A stretch of 64,000 bases of DNA. It comes from Portulaca oleracea. Its lineage: Eukaryota; Streptophyta; Magnoliopsida; Caryophyllales; Portulacaceae. The stretch spans positions 17,786,391 to 17,850,390 of the forward strand of contig CM055868.1 in the NCBI GenBank assembly GCA_029582165.1, given 5' to 3'. Shown here piece by piece: positions 32,686 through 44,829 of this stretch. The notes beneath the pieces are model-generated. The model was given only the letters and a program-made list of their open reading frames with translations, was not told the origin of the DNA and ran no database searches. Both the position numbers and the translations under genes were made by a program. Numbering within the stretch: the first letter of the stretch is position 1; each line of letters opens with the position of its first letter.

Positions 32686-35557
32686 TCAATCGTCATCTCC
32701 CTCATCTGAAACCAAGTCTATATATTCTGGACCCGAGAAACCAAAGCGTCGGCCCGGTAGGGGAGCAGGATCTTGCCCAGTGAAGAAGTTCCATCCATCA
32801 GTTGCCCAAGAGGAAGAGGGTTGAGTCGAATCTGGTTGATATCCTCCAGCGGTAGGTTCTTCATTCCACGAAGAACTGGGAGTGTCATAAGAATGAACTC
32901 GCCCGGATTCATCAACATGGAAAGAGCCCGGGTAGTGCCCTTGCAAAACAGGACCTGCAAAACTGGAGTTAGACTCCAATTGTCATCATATTCTTTCTTG
33001 ACCGGTTCCTCCTTACCCAAGAAGTATGAAGAAGACGAGTCGAAGAAGCTAGTGGTGGCCGGAATAGGAGTCTCTGGGGGGACGTCCTTAAAGTCCACAG
33101 ACGATCGATGAACATCATGCGACCAGCTCTGTTGAGAGTAGTCAGGGTATCCTCGGGAAATAGACATGTTACCAAACAGTTGCTCCAAGGTAGAAGTGTC
33201 AGAGGCTTGCGAAGCATCACTTTCGCTAAGATATCTCCCATAGGTGCGTGTTCGAGATGATCCTCGAGCAGATATAAAGCCCATATTACTGGAGGATCCG
33301 GCAGAATGTTCAGCTTCATCTTCAGGAATTACTGGGATATTGGGAACATAACTATGGAGTTGGGATCCATAGGCAGTCATTCCACCACTACTACTTGAAG
33401 GACCCGCGCCAGATGTTGTATAAAAGCCTCCTCCTCCCAAGTCAATATCCTGACCGTTGTCACTCTCCTCTTCATCATCATCGCCGGGATGATTGTCGTC
33501 CTGTGCATAAAAAGCAATGGGTATGGCTCCTCCTCCGCCCAGGTCGTGATCATGAGCATCATCATCTTCATCATCGTCATTGGCATCGTGACCTCCATGG
33601 CCCCTACCGTGACGATGATGACGCCCCCCACCAGGGTGGTGCCCTCTACCTCCGCCTCCGCCGCGGCGAGGTCCAAAGCCCATGCGACGCCGAAATCGTC
33701 TCCTCATATCTTGGAGCTCGTCGCAAAGGCCGTAGATGAGAGCGATAGCCTCCATGGTTTGCTCCCGACTCCACTACAAGAAATTTCGTTTCACAAAGTC
33801 AAATTCGGGGATAGCAAGAGTAAAAGTTGTTCGTTATAATAAAAGTAAGAGTCTTACGCCAGGACTGTTTGAAGACAAAGGAAGCTCGGGACAATTTCTT
33901 CTTCCACGCCTCAAACCAAGAGGGTTAAGAACCTCCGGCGTTCCAGTATCCTGCAGGTTAATCAAATTAGCCACAGTATGAAAACATGAATGCATAGATC
34001 ATCGTTGTACTTACCATGGGCCCCATAAGGCGCGGTCGAATGGAGGTTACATAGTCGGCACCCATGATGAGTAGATGACCAATGGGGATCCCCATAAGGT
34101 TGACCTCGAGCTCTTCAAAGGTCAAAGAGCGAGGATAGAAAATTTTTGCTGGGGGATCTACTGGCACCCGAGGAGGCCATACATGCATACATTGGTGGGT
34201 TACCCTCTCGCCACAATACCAGATGAAAGTGAAAGGGCCTTCAAATAGGACCCTCCGGCAATTGATCTCCTGTAGGATGTCGAGATCTGGAAGTTGGTCT
34301 TCCGTAACCTCGTAGGCAGCCCAAGGGATCAAGGCACACTGAATATGGGTTAGTTGATAATTTAATGACATCAAGGACAGGATGGAAAAGAAAGGAAGAG
34401 GTCATACCTGTCCGGGATTATTCAGCAGGCCACGAAAGAGCTCCAGATGCTCTACCCGACGCTTTCTCTCCAACAAATCATCACTTCCCCAGCGAAGAGC
34501 GATTGAGAAGACATCCCCAGCAGTAGACTTGGGAGAAAGCCCCTCAAAGTACTCATAAAACCAAATCTGCGGGAAAAGAAGGTTTAGTACTTGAATTACA
34601 ATGAGGGGATGAAGGATAAAAGAAGAGAGGTACCTCAATGACTTTCCACAAGCCAGAAAGATAGGTGTTGTTCTGCTCAAGTTTTGACTTGGGGACCCGC
34701 ACCCCAGAACGGAGTCCACGAAAGAGACATGTGTAAGTCGCGTCTCCCCAAGCAAGGTTTTGTAGGTTATCTAGATTTTCTAGATTCCCTAAATAATGGA
34801 AATAAACCCGACTACCGCGCTCTGCGAAGATGGTGGTGCATAAGAAGATAGCAAGTATCACTCGCCGTCTCTGAGCATCAGTATAAACTTCGTCCCAGAA
34901 GTTGCCCTTCTGAACTTCGTCGAAAGAACAGTATCGAAACTTGATTGTCATGCGGTAGCCATTATTGGACCAAACAGAGCCAATTCTCGGGCCTTGTCGT
35001 GACCCAAAACATCGAATGTCTGAGGATCACCACCAAAAGATAGACCGGTAATCATAGCAAAATCCAAAGGGGTGATGGTCATTTCGTACTCGGGGAAGTG
35101 AAAGGTATTGGTTGTATCCCAAAACCGTTCACTTAATGCACGTACGACACAGTGGCCGGTAGGTTCTCGCATGGCATGCAGAGCGTTGAGCAGATGGCCA
35201 AGTCCAGCATCTCGGATAATGTTTTTGGCTGGATAGTCTAGCTGCTCCAGCTCGTCCAGCAATTTCATCACTTTCCCTATAGCCCCACAGGCTTGGATGT
35301 TATCCGCCTGCAAGGTAACACAATACGCGATAAAAAACCTACGAGTTGTCAGCTTAACACCATAATGGGTAAAGAAAGTTACATACCGGGATTTGTGTCG
35401 CATAATGGGAAATGTGGGTGGTTCGACAATACAAGAGGTCATGACCGTCCCATTGGTCAGGACCGGCCCACTCCCTGCTCATGTTGCCCTTTTGGGCTAT
35501 GTCAGCAGCCCACGCCGCTTTCTTAGGGTGATATTTCCCGGGTTTTGTCGAAGGCAT
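32686..35557 (-). pseudogene. Tat-1 antisense gene 2: seven-exon plant-mobile-domain-like gene
   Basis: Exons on the minus strand: 35557-35387, 35307-34634, 34566-34408, 34338-34015, 33950-33858, 33773-32686. Exon 2 carries an internal frameshift near 34950, which earlier readers might split into two, making seven coding segments. Introns are 64-84 bases, all GT-AG: GTATGT..TTGCAG, GTACCT..CCGCAG, GTATGA..TTCAG, GTAAGT..CTGCAG and GTAAGA..TTGTAG. Every junction is phase 0. Exon 2 has LSERFWDTTNTFHFPEYEM and ITPLDFAMITGLSFGGDP, as in plant mobile domains (aminotransferase-like family). The last exon is Gly/His/Arg- then Asp-rich and ends in another frame at SDEGDDD after an indel near 32980. 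Two one-base losses make it a pseudogene. Function unknown. Confidence 0.78.
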
Positions 35558-36870
35558 AGTGAAATACTGCAAGCAATACTCAACTCAAGCGTGAACTTCT
35601 CAAATGCTCGAGCAAAGTAAGAAAATAAGTTGGAGACAAAATGAAGAAAAATTTCCCAAGTTGAGCAAAGCCAATACGGATTTGACAAAATAGAAATTTT
35701 GTACCAGAGTTATCAAGGCTCCTCGCGGATTTAACTAAAAAAAAAAAAACTACTCAGAACAGGGGAGGTCCGCGCGGATTTGGGCCAAGTAAAATTTTTG
35801 TTTGGCCCGGCTTAGTGGAGCTCCACGCGGATCCAGCAGCAAAACGGAAGGGGATGTCCAAAACTTAATCTTATTGGATTTAAGTTCAAGAGTTGACAGC
35901 GTATGCATGGGTTGGGTTGGACCCACGCGGATTTGTCACCCAACACACATTAAATTTTTCAAACATAATTTTATGGCATGCCCAAACAAAAAGCTCAAGA
36001 ACCCGTTTTAACCTTACCACGGGCTGGGTATCACGTGGGCAAAAATTCCCAACTGCAACTGGAGTCCACACGGATTTCAGCCACAAAACAGAGCAAATAT
36101 TCCCAACTGCAACTGAAATCCGCGCGGATTTCAGCAACAAAACAGAAAAAAAAAATTCTCAACTGCAATTGGAATCCTCGCGGATTTCAGTAATAAAACA
36201 AGAGCAAAAACGACTCAATTGCAAATGAAATCCACGCGGATTTCTGCCACTAAAATGCAGCAAAAATGTTTAACTGCGCGTAGATTTCACAAAGTGCTTG
36301 AAATTTTGAAGCTCAAAGTTCTCAACCGCCACTAAAATCCGCGCGGATTTCAGCCACGGTGCAGCTCAAATTATAAATCTAGCTTAGATATAACCAGCAC
36401 TTTTGAACGTGTAAATTCAAGTTCAGCTTTGATGCATTTACCTGTTGAGCTAATCCAGCTCAAATTCAGCCCTGTTCCACGCAGCTCCTCGCGGATTTTG
36501 GTTCGATGGCAGCTCAAAACAGTCGGATTTTTTTGGAGGCTTCGCGCGGATTTGAGTACACTAAAATGCCAAAATTTAAGCATGATTTTTGGAGGTTCCA
36601 CGCGGATTGGAAATGCACAAACAAATCCACGCGGATCTGGGCTTTTGAGGCTCAAGTTCAAAAAAGTGGCTCTAGCTCAAGTTCAAAAAAAAAAAGAGAC
36701 CGAACAATAGAGCTTACCCGGTTGCAATTTTGCTTGGGTTCACGCGGATATGGCCTGGGATATGGAGAACCACGCGGATTTGTGCTGAAAATTGCAAGTC
36801 CCTGAGCTTGAGCACAAGGTTGAAGATGAAGATTTTCTCCTTGAATGGCTTGGAGCTACGCGGATTCTTG
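35558..36870 (-). other. Upstream region of antisense gene 2 with dense CGCGGATTT words
   Basis: I count about 15 exact CGCGGAT words plus variants in roughly 1.15 kb. They are embedded in different contexts, in both CCACGCGGATT and TCCGCGCGGATTT forms. It may be the promoter region of antisense gene 2, facing the 3' LTR. No coding sequence is supported. Confidence 0.7.
36046..36362 (+). repeat. Degenerate ~60-bp tandem repeat carrying the CGCGGATTT palindrome
   Basis: The phrase CAACTGCAACTG..AAATCC(G/A)CGCGGATTTCAG..CA(A)AACAGAGCAAA recurs four to five times with starts near 36050, 36109, 36160, 36217 and 36315. The motif centre is conserved better than the flanks, although one unit has CACACGGATTT and another CGCGTAGATTT. 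Confidence 0.75.
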
Positions 36871-37263
36871 CAGAAATGGAGAAAGAGAGTGTGAGTGGTT
36901 GAAAGAAGAAAGTGAATAAGGGTTAGATATAAATGAAGATAATGCATGGATGGTGGACATAAATGGAAGGGGAGTATTCTTGTCTTACCTTCATCTTATT
37001 TTATCTTATTTTCATTTTATTTTATTTTATTTTCCTTTTTTTAATTTTTTTATTTTTTATTTTTTATTTTTTATTTTATTTTATCCGTCATATACTTACA
37101 AAATTTGTCCTTTTCAGGAAAAAACGTATCAAGCCTGGACGATATCCAGCAATCAAGCCTGGACAATATCCAGCGATCGAAGTTAACAATTGGACTACCT
37201 CCAGTTAACTACAACGTTCTTTTCAAGATATATACTTTGACTTTCGTCTTATTCAGACTCAGT
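36871..37263 (+). other. Tat-1 region between antisense genes and polypurine tract
   Basis: This is a non-coding stretch with a very T-rich plus strand at 36990-37085. Shortly before the polypurine tract the words CAAGCCTGGAC(G/A)ATATCCAGC(A/G) repeat in tandem (37128-37176). No gene is seen. Confidence 0.65.
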
Positions 37264-37279
37264 CAAAGTGGGGGCTAAC
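37264..37279 (+). other. Tat-1 polypurine tract
   Basis: CAAAGTGGGGGCTAAC immediately precedes the LTR start TGTAGACAC. It is the plus-strand primer site and defines the LTR boundary. Confidence 0.82.
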
Positions 37280-38946
37280 TGTAGACACAAAATACAGTCA
37301 GACCAAAATTGCATCAGTGCCACGCAGATTTTGCAAGCTAGGCCCAAAAATGGCGGACTCACGCGGATTTACAAAGCCAGGGCTAAAATGACCCAAAGTC
37401 ACGCGGATCCAACCTTGGGCCAGAGTTGCGCGGATTTTGGGCCAGAATGTACTGGGTCCTCGCGGATTTGCAAAGCCAGGGCCAAAATGTACCGAGACCC
37501 AAAATCACGCGGGTCCACGCGGATTTACAAAACTGGGGCAAAAATGTACCGTGGGTCAGTCCATGGGATCACGCGGGTTTCACACCAAGGGGGATCCATG
37601 GGTTAGCCCAGAGCCTGGCGGATCCGGTTTTTGGGTCAGTCCGGATCCTGAGCGATCTCGCGCGGATTTCTCAGCAAACGCTAACTGCTAAACCGCACTA
37701 CCTGGAAATGGGGAAATCCACGCGAATTTCCAGGAGGCGTGAGATTTCTCAGCAAACGCTAACCGCTAAGCCGCTACTGGCCCTTTGCCTATAAAAGGAT
37801 CCGCGCGGATCCTGCAGAGGGGGAGGCTGGAAGAAAAAAGCAGAGAGAATTCTGAGAGAAACCAAAGCGAGAGAGCGAATTGCTGAAATTCCACGCGGAT
37901 TTCTGCACCGTACTTCTGCAATTCTGAGCGGTTCTGGGTGGAAATTTTCGGATACCTTTGGGGAGTTGCGCGGATTTGCGAAGGCTCGGTAGGGCGCCTT
38001 CATTCGTGTTTTTTGTTCAGTTTTCGTAATTAGTAGATCAAATTGTAAAAATGTAGTTTAATCACCCCGCCCGCTGTAATTTAAATTTCGAACTTGTTTA
38101 AACTTTATTAAAAGTTCTATGCATGTGTTTTTTTTTATTATTCAGAGTGACAACCTTTTTTTTTACTTTCTTTTTTTTCTTAATAAACCCTACCCAGTAA
38201 GGGCCGCTGCGGCGAACGATGCAAGGGCATCCCCCTACATCGATACCTTTACCCCCGGATCCGAATTTTGGTTCGAGACCGGAGTCATTTTTTTTGTTTT
38301 TGTTAATTTTTATTGAAAATTAACTGGCGACTCCTTTTATTTTTATGCAAATTAATATTTTTCAGGCCTAGTACTTCGCTCCGGTTTCAGTACCCTTAAC
38401 CAGAATAGGAAAGTCGGCCCAGAACACTGTTCAAAAATCCGCAAGGATTTACGGTCGATGGCACGGAATCTTGCCCGTAATCCGCTGGATTTCTCGTCGT
38501 CAACGCAGCTGCTCGAAAAATCCGCGTGGTTTTACGGTCGATGGGCGGCACGATCGATTCAACAATAGGTCGTTGGACATAAGATGGTGGACCGGGTCGT
38601 GCATGTTGGCTAGAAAGTCCTCGCGGATTTTTGGCCAGTTGCCTGCCCAGTACACCCTTTTGATGTCTAGTGACCAATATCCCATTCAGAATGGACCTGG
38701 GCCTCGAGTAATTTAGGAAATCCGCGTGGATCTCCAATTACATCGGGCTCACGGGCCATTCCTGAATAGATATCGGTACTGAAATTCCGAGGTAAAGGAG
38801 TTGGCCTGATTTACATTAAAGTGCAAGGAAAACGTTTTATACCTTAAAGGAAACTGTTAAAATTTGTACCCTAGGACCAATAAGCAACCCTACGTCGAAT
38901 CGACACTCCGTGGGGGACCGTGCCCTGCGGGGTCGCGGGCCCTACA
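37280..38946 (+). repeat. Tat-1 3' LTR (1,667 bp)
   Basis: It runs from TGTAGACACA to GGGCCCTACA, after which Athila-2 LTR sequence resumes (CACCCATTCACACC). It matches the 5' LTR closely but has two locally divergent tracts, 37555-37620 and 38448-38566. TATA box and palindrome are at 37790-37812. Confidence 0.93.
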
Positions 38947-40059
38947 CACCCATTCACACCCTTAATTACCCCCTAACCCATAGGGTTTCTAGCCACTAAT
39001 CATGATAAAAACTAAGCTAACAACATCCAACCCAAACCTAAACATGATTTCTAACATCAAACAACCATAAAAAAGCAAGAACAATGAAATAGCAAGCAAA
39101 GCTATTAAGAACAAGCAAAGTAATTAGCAGTGTAATTAATAAAAAAGTTAAGGTAAGAGAATACTTATCAAAATGCTGCAGATGAACAAGAGAAAGAATT
39201 AAAAGATGATTCAACAATCTTTCAATTGTTTGAATCTCTAAATCTTCAATAACCACAAACCCTAGAATAAATCTCTCTCTAATCTCTCTTTAAAATCCCT
39301 AATTACCAATTGGAAAATTGTCTAAGTCTATCCCTAGATGCCCCCCAAGAAAATCGTCAACAAGGAGTAAATATACAAGGCAAAATCATACAAAACGCAA
39401 AGACTTCGCCGAAAACACGCGCAGGACATAGGAAGACCGTGGCCACGGTCAAGGGACCGTGGTCACGGTCTATTTCTGTCCAGTGAAAAAGGCCAAAGAG
39501 TCGTAGCCCAGCAGGGGGGTCGTGGGCGCGACCAACCCCCGTCGCGGGCGCGGCGAGCGAAAACTCACGGGCGATTCTTCTCTTCGAGGCGTCGTGGCTA
39601 CGGTGTCCAAAGACCGTGGGCACGGTCTTTCTCTGTCGTCCTGATCCCAGCACACGCCCACCGTGGCTACGGTGGCCATGACCGTGGCCACGGTCACTCT
39701 CGGCTTCCAGTGCACTCTGGGCGTAGCGGGTGCTACACCAAATCGTGGCGGGGGCTACGCTTCGGCTTCCCTTCCCTTTGTTCTTCCTTCTTTCCGAAGC
39801 ATGTAACGCTCGATCCTAAGGTTGTAGCATGCGTTACTTCACTAATTAGCGCCAAAGGTTGGGAGTGTGGTCCCGGGTCGACTCCGTCTCGATTTCCGGT
39901 CCGGCTCGGCTCGGGAAATCGCCAAGAATGCTGTAAAAAGGCCTATTTTGCTACGTTTTTGGTGAATTTAACACATTAAAAGCTATGAATTTAAACCACG
40001 AAACGAGTTAAAAGCCTAAGGATTTAGGCGGTATTTAGACACAAAATCGGGTCTAAACA
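38947..40059 (-). repeat. Athila-2 3' LTR, proximal fragment
   Basis: It continues the LTR after the Tat insertion, aligning with 53494-54609, and ends GTCTAAACA next to a C-run polypurine tract. It carries paired palindromes at 39433-39469, 39589-39627 and 39658-39694, plus a degenerate GTCGTGGGCGCGAC pair near 39530. The other LTR has lost several of these palindromes. Confidence 0.92.
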
Positions 40060-42126
40060 CCCCCCCCCACACTTAAACTTTTGCTCGTACCGAGCAAAAC
40101 AAAACAAAACAAATAAGAAAACTAAACACCAACTCCTCTGTCGTGGGAGGAAACGGGTGCATTTTGCATATGCACCAAGCCCTTTGAACCCCCCGGCAGC
40201 CCGGGTGGACGAGATGGAATCGTGAGGGTTTGTAGCGGCTGTACCCACAAAAGCTAAAGAAAAAGGAGAGAGGGAAAGTGAAAACAAAACCGAAGAAAAC
40301 ACCATGAAAGAAAAACAAAGGCTTTGATTCACAAGATCTCGCAATCCAAACTAAGAAAACGCGATTAAACCTCCCAAAGTAACCGTTAGGAGAATCTCAC
40401 AAACACCAAACTCAGATAAAGGTCGATCTTGAAGATTTTTGAACTCCCTACACCTTGTACCAAGCGAAACCCCACATGCCAAAGCACAAAAGGGTTTTAA
40501 CGGGAACCAAAAGACTCTAAAAACTCGCGTCCGAATTTGAAAACAACGAAACAACCAAGAGAAGCATTGCCCTCCCTCGCATTTGGTCACCCTTGGCTTG
40601 GTGAGGGTCGTAGGTGATGCAAGGGGAGGCCCCACTCTTTCTAGAAGCAAAAGCTTTTTCTTTTCTTTCTTTTTGAGTTGGATTTACCAACGAAATTTGC
40701 TTTTCTTTTTCCTCTTTTTTTGTCTTTTTTTTCTTTTTGTTTTTTAAAATTCGGTATTAGCCTTACTTTCAGGAATTGGACGGCCCATATAAGGGGTATA
40801 CCCTCCCAACACGGTCTTTTCCATTCGCCTCTCCGTCGCAAAGCGATATAGGAGGAGGGTTAAGGGGTATCTATGTCGTACCACGATACCGGGCCCGTGT
40901 AGGTTGGCAAAGTGTAGGTGGTTAATGTCTTCAGCGACACGCTCCACTTATTCAGGTTATTGCATCTTAAGAAAGCTTTTCTTTCTTTTCTTTTCTTTTT
41001 GCACTTTTTTGCTTTTATTAAACGAGAAACAAAACAAACTTGGACACAAGCCCCTAGAACCTCCCTGTTCCAAACAAAACGAGAAAGGAACGGGGGTCTC
41101 GCTAGACACATAGTGAAGGGAGTCTATTAAGGGTAAGTCTCGACTAGAACCCGAATTAGGGTCGAAAATGCTCCAACCGGTTACTTTTAAATAAGCTTAA
41201 GAACGGCTTCTCAACTTCGAAAACGAGATCCAGGAAACAAAGCAAAACAAAAACAAAACGAAAAGAAAAACTGAAAAGGTTTTCACTCCCTTTTTTCTCC
41301 TTTTTCACACGAAAATTTTCAAATTTTATGCATAAACTAAGAAAACAAAGAACAAAACTACTAGGTGATCTACCCTTGAAACAGAATATCTCCCCCCTCC
41401 CCCCCCCCCCACACACACACTTAAAACTCCACAATGTCCTCATTGTGGGAAGGTGTCACATGAAAAGGGTAGAGAACCTACACAAACAAACAAACAAAAA
41501 AAAAAAAACTAGCAAGTAAAAATGGTGGCGACCCGAGCCCACACGGCTCCAACAGCAATATATATCCCAACACAAACACTCAAAGGGGTTCGCCACCCAA
41601 AAGAGAAATCAAGCATGCAGCATGGGTCAATATATATACACAACAAAGAATGCGGAAAGAGGTTACCTCGAGGCCTTCAATTTATTAACGAACCAATCCG
41701 CGATCCAGAGAAAACATCACACTTGGGTTAGGAATAAACAAGAAAAACATAGTAAGTGTGAATGTCGCATGCATAAAAGAAAAAGAACAGAAACAGAAAA
41801 ATAAACAAAACACTAGGGACTAAAAACTAAAGAAAAGACAAACTATTCACAACATGTACATTGACACTAACTAACCTCAACCCCGAATCTCACTAGTTTG
41901 AGGCGGGAATTGAGGGTGAAACAACTCTCGTAGCTGGCCGAACCAATGATGAAGCAATGAATGCGAAATAACTCAAACTATGGGGACAACGAACTCAACA
42001 AAACCGACTAACCAGCATAGTTTCCCTCCAACTTCCCAATAAAGCACCCCCTCCCCCCACACTTATCTAACACTAACAGTGTAAATAAAATCAATAGAGT
42101 AAAGTGGGAGTGGGGACACTTACAAA
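40060..42126 (-). other. Athila-2 3' non-coding region with polypurine tract and two extra G-runs
   Basis: Read on the minus strand, AAGTGTGGGGGGGGGG (40060-40077) abuts the 3' LTR. Similar runs lie at 41391-41424 and 42051-42065. Order and rough spacing match Athila-1 (13247, 14056, 15376). No gene is supported. Confidence 0.75.
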
Positions 42127-43632
42127 TTATTGCTCGGATCCTCCCGGGGGAGGATATGGGTGATATGGAAAGTATGTGGGATAATAACTGTTGATGTACT
42201 CTGGTGGTGCTGGGGGATGGTTCGCAGTGGAATAGTGGTAATATCCCCAGTCACGCCAATACTGGTTTTGCTGTTGAAAATACCCCTCGTGCCTGTGAAG
42301 TGTAGACTGTTGGGCACGTATCAGATCTTGTTGGGTTTCCAACTAGTTGTTTTGGCGCTGGAGTATTGCTCGTTGCTCTCGAAGGTTTACTCTCAATTGC
42401 TCAAGTTGAGAGTTGAGATGCTCAAATGAAGCTTCCCATGGGTGACTCTGACTTCCACTAGCTTCACCGTGGCCGGCATACTCCTCTTCTTCCTCCTCAT
42501 TTTCGTCTTCTTGCCCTCCTTCCTCAATGTCCTCCTCTTCTTCCTCGCCACTGGACCCATCCGGACCACCAACCTTGCGGTTACTAGGAACCTGACCACA
42601 TGACCAGTTGTGTTTCTTAGTGATATCCAACCACTCCTCGGCATGGTCCAGATCTAAAAGAATCTTCGTGTTTTTGTCGTGTCCGTGGCAATAGATCGTG
42701 GCAGTTGAGTGCTTGGCGAGGATGTTCATTTTCTGCAACTGCACCTTGTCGATAGGATCCGGATCATAGCGCGGTTTCCACTTCTTCAAATAATTCCCAA
42801 AACCTTCCTGAACTAGGAAGTGGCAAATGATGTGCCCCATCCCGATAGTAGTGGGTCGGGGTTCCGTGCTAATCTCCCGGAGACAGTGTAGAATGCAAGA
42901 TCCGGTGTTGACCCGCTTACCCCTTATGGCATTGTAGATCACAAAAAGATCATCCTTTCGAACCTTGGGGCGTCCGTCATCTCTCCCAAACACCGAACTA
43001 GTCACAACTCTTTGGAAGATTCGAACAACTGGATTGCAGAAGTTACGCCCCTTAGTGTTTCGGGGGCAATGATATCGTGGATATTCTCCTCACATACCAA
43101 GGTTGATCCTCCTCCAACAAGTTAAGTCCATTATTGCCTGCTGTTCATCAAAATTCGCGCATCGCTCTTTGAGTCTCCCATCCTCGGGCAACCCCAACCG
43201 TTGGCAAAAACGCTTCAAGGTGCATGTCTTGTCTTTGTTGGCGACCCTGTATTCAAAATGCGCATTCTTCTTGCCATCATTGTGAACCTTCAAGGAGCTT
43301 AAAAATTCCAGGACGGGTTGATCCACGATCAATTCGTCAATCATGATGAATACCTCCCAACCAAGAACACCAATGAGGTGATCGAAGCTCGGCTTGCAAT
43401 GGATGGCTTCAATTGTCGCCGCATCATAAATATCCGGTGCACATATTTTCCGTGCTTGGAACTTTTCATACCGTCGTTTATTCTCTTCATCCCGGAAAGT
43501 CACATCCGCATCTGGTTCACATCGAATTAGTATGGGCGTTTGCGCTTTGTAACGATCCTTTGTGAATGAAGATGGTCCCGGTTGCGAAGAAGGAGCTTCC
43601 TCGACTCGTGAACGCTTGCTCCTCCCACTCAT
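42127..43632 (-). pseudogene. Athila-2 third ORF (ATHILA ORF-1-like)
   Basis: The ATG at 43632 gives MSGRSKRSRVEEAPSSQPG and the same N-terminal domain as in Athila-1 (GWEVFIMIDELIVDQPVLEFLSSL). A frameshift lies near 43095 after LTCWRR, and a TAG at 42343-42345 interrupts a Gln/Leu-rich coiled coil; the frame then runs to 42127 (YPPPGGSEQ). The middle has an acidic EEEEEDIEEGGQEDENEEEEEE-like stretch. Keeping this gene while RT and integrase are lost suggests that either it is tolerated or it helps in trans. I see no membrane anchor. Confidence 0.8.
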
Positions 43633-44829
43633 GATGAACAAAAGCAGGACTTGGCAAGAATTTTGCATATAACAGTGCCTAAGTTCAAAGGTAAACCAAA
43701 AAGAATCGACACAAGCAACAAACACGTGAGTTTGAAAAGCTTATGCACAAAAATCACAAGGAATTACCTCAGATCGGAGCACTTGAACGTGTATTCACCA
43801 AGGAGGACAACTTTTGCTTGTCAAAATGAACCAAATACACAGCATATACAAAAAGAACTCACAAATAGCACAGATACTACTTACTAACTCAGCTCATAAT
43901 GTAAGTGTGTGTGAAAATTCGCCAAACTCTTAGTGCAACAAGAATGTGTGTGTGTTTTGACAAATGATATGCAACAATTTCTCAAACAAAGCACTAAAAC
44001 AGGAACAAAGAGCTCAAACTCAACTCACTAAAACAGCTTACTGTGTGAATGTGTGTATAAATCTGCAGGAACTTCCAATGCTACTAGTGTGTGTGTGCTT
44101 GAACAAGTGAAAAACAGAAACTTCACATACACAACACTGAGCAAGGACACTTTAATCGAATTCAGCACACAATGAGGCGGAATAAGGTGTAAATATTGAC
44201 AAATTCAAACCCTAACTCGATAGAGCATGACAAACGAACTAGAATGCAGAAGAGAGGGAAGGGATTTTGCTCAATTAAAACAAGAAATACCTCAACTTAG
44301 CTGTGTATACCAATTAGTCGAACAATGGTGCACGCTTGGGCGAAATCTGGGCAGAATGTGAAACCTTGGTAGCAAAAACGCGCAGCAGGGGATGAATTAG
44401 GGTTTGGGGATCGAAAATAGGAAGAAGGAGAGGGATGAATTGAGAGTTGAGAGGGAAGGAATGGGTGTGAGAGAGAGGTGCTCGTAGTCGCTAGGGCTGT
44501 GGAGAGGGTGAGAGTCGAGTTTGAGAAAGAAAAGAAATGAGAAAAGCGGAAGAAGAGTCGGGGATTTGAGTCAAAAATTAGTCCCTGACAATGCCAGTCG
44601 CGGCGCGATCGAATCTCGCATGGACGCGACGATTGGAGCGGGAGTCTTTGGCGTTACTGGCGCGCGGCCGTGCACGGTGCCTTCGCATCGCGTGGCTACG
44701 GTGAACTCCTGGACGATGTGCTGTTGCTGCCAATTCTTCCAACAAACCTCCAACTCCTAAAAATCATCATACTTCAACTCTCAATTTTTCAAACTTCCTC
44801 AAATTCAATCTAAAATTTTCCAACTCTCA
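43633..44829 (-). other. Athila-2 leader of the third ORF and deletion scar
   Basis: This is non-coding. It corresponds to the region before the third ORF in Athila-1 but keeps only traces of the palindromes (GTGGCTACGGT near 44692). A possible splice donor CTGAG/GTAATTCC lies near 43775. Several short GTGTGTG runs occur (43940-43955, 44085-44097). At its right end it meets the protease directly, so the ~3.3-kb RT-integrase region is gone. Confidence 0.65.

Larger units (their letters stand above)
19242..38946 (+). mobile_element. Tat-1: Tat-lineage (Ogre/Retand-like) retrotransposon with two antisense genes
   Basis: Its total length is 19.7 kb, with LTRs of about 1.65 kb, a TGGCGACTCCACTGGGGA PBS, a gag-pol frame with a second RNase H, and long non-coding blocks. 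Two genes on the opposite strand lie between integrase and the 3' LTR. Dual RNase H and extra ORFs after pol are known Tat-lineage traits. All non-coding parts are peppered with CGCGGATTT words. It is the best-preserved element here and probably among the youngest. A target duplication cannot be read because the left junction is deleted. Confidence 0.92.
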
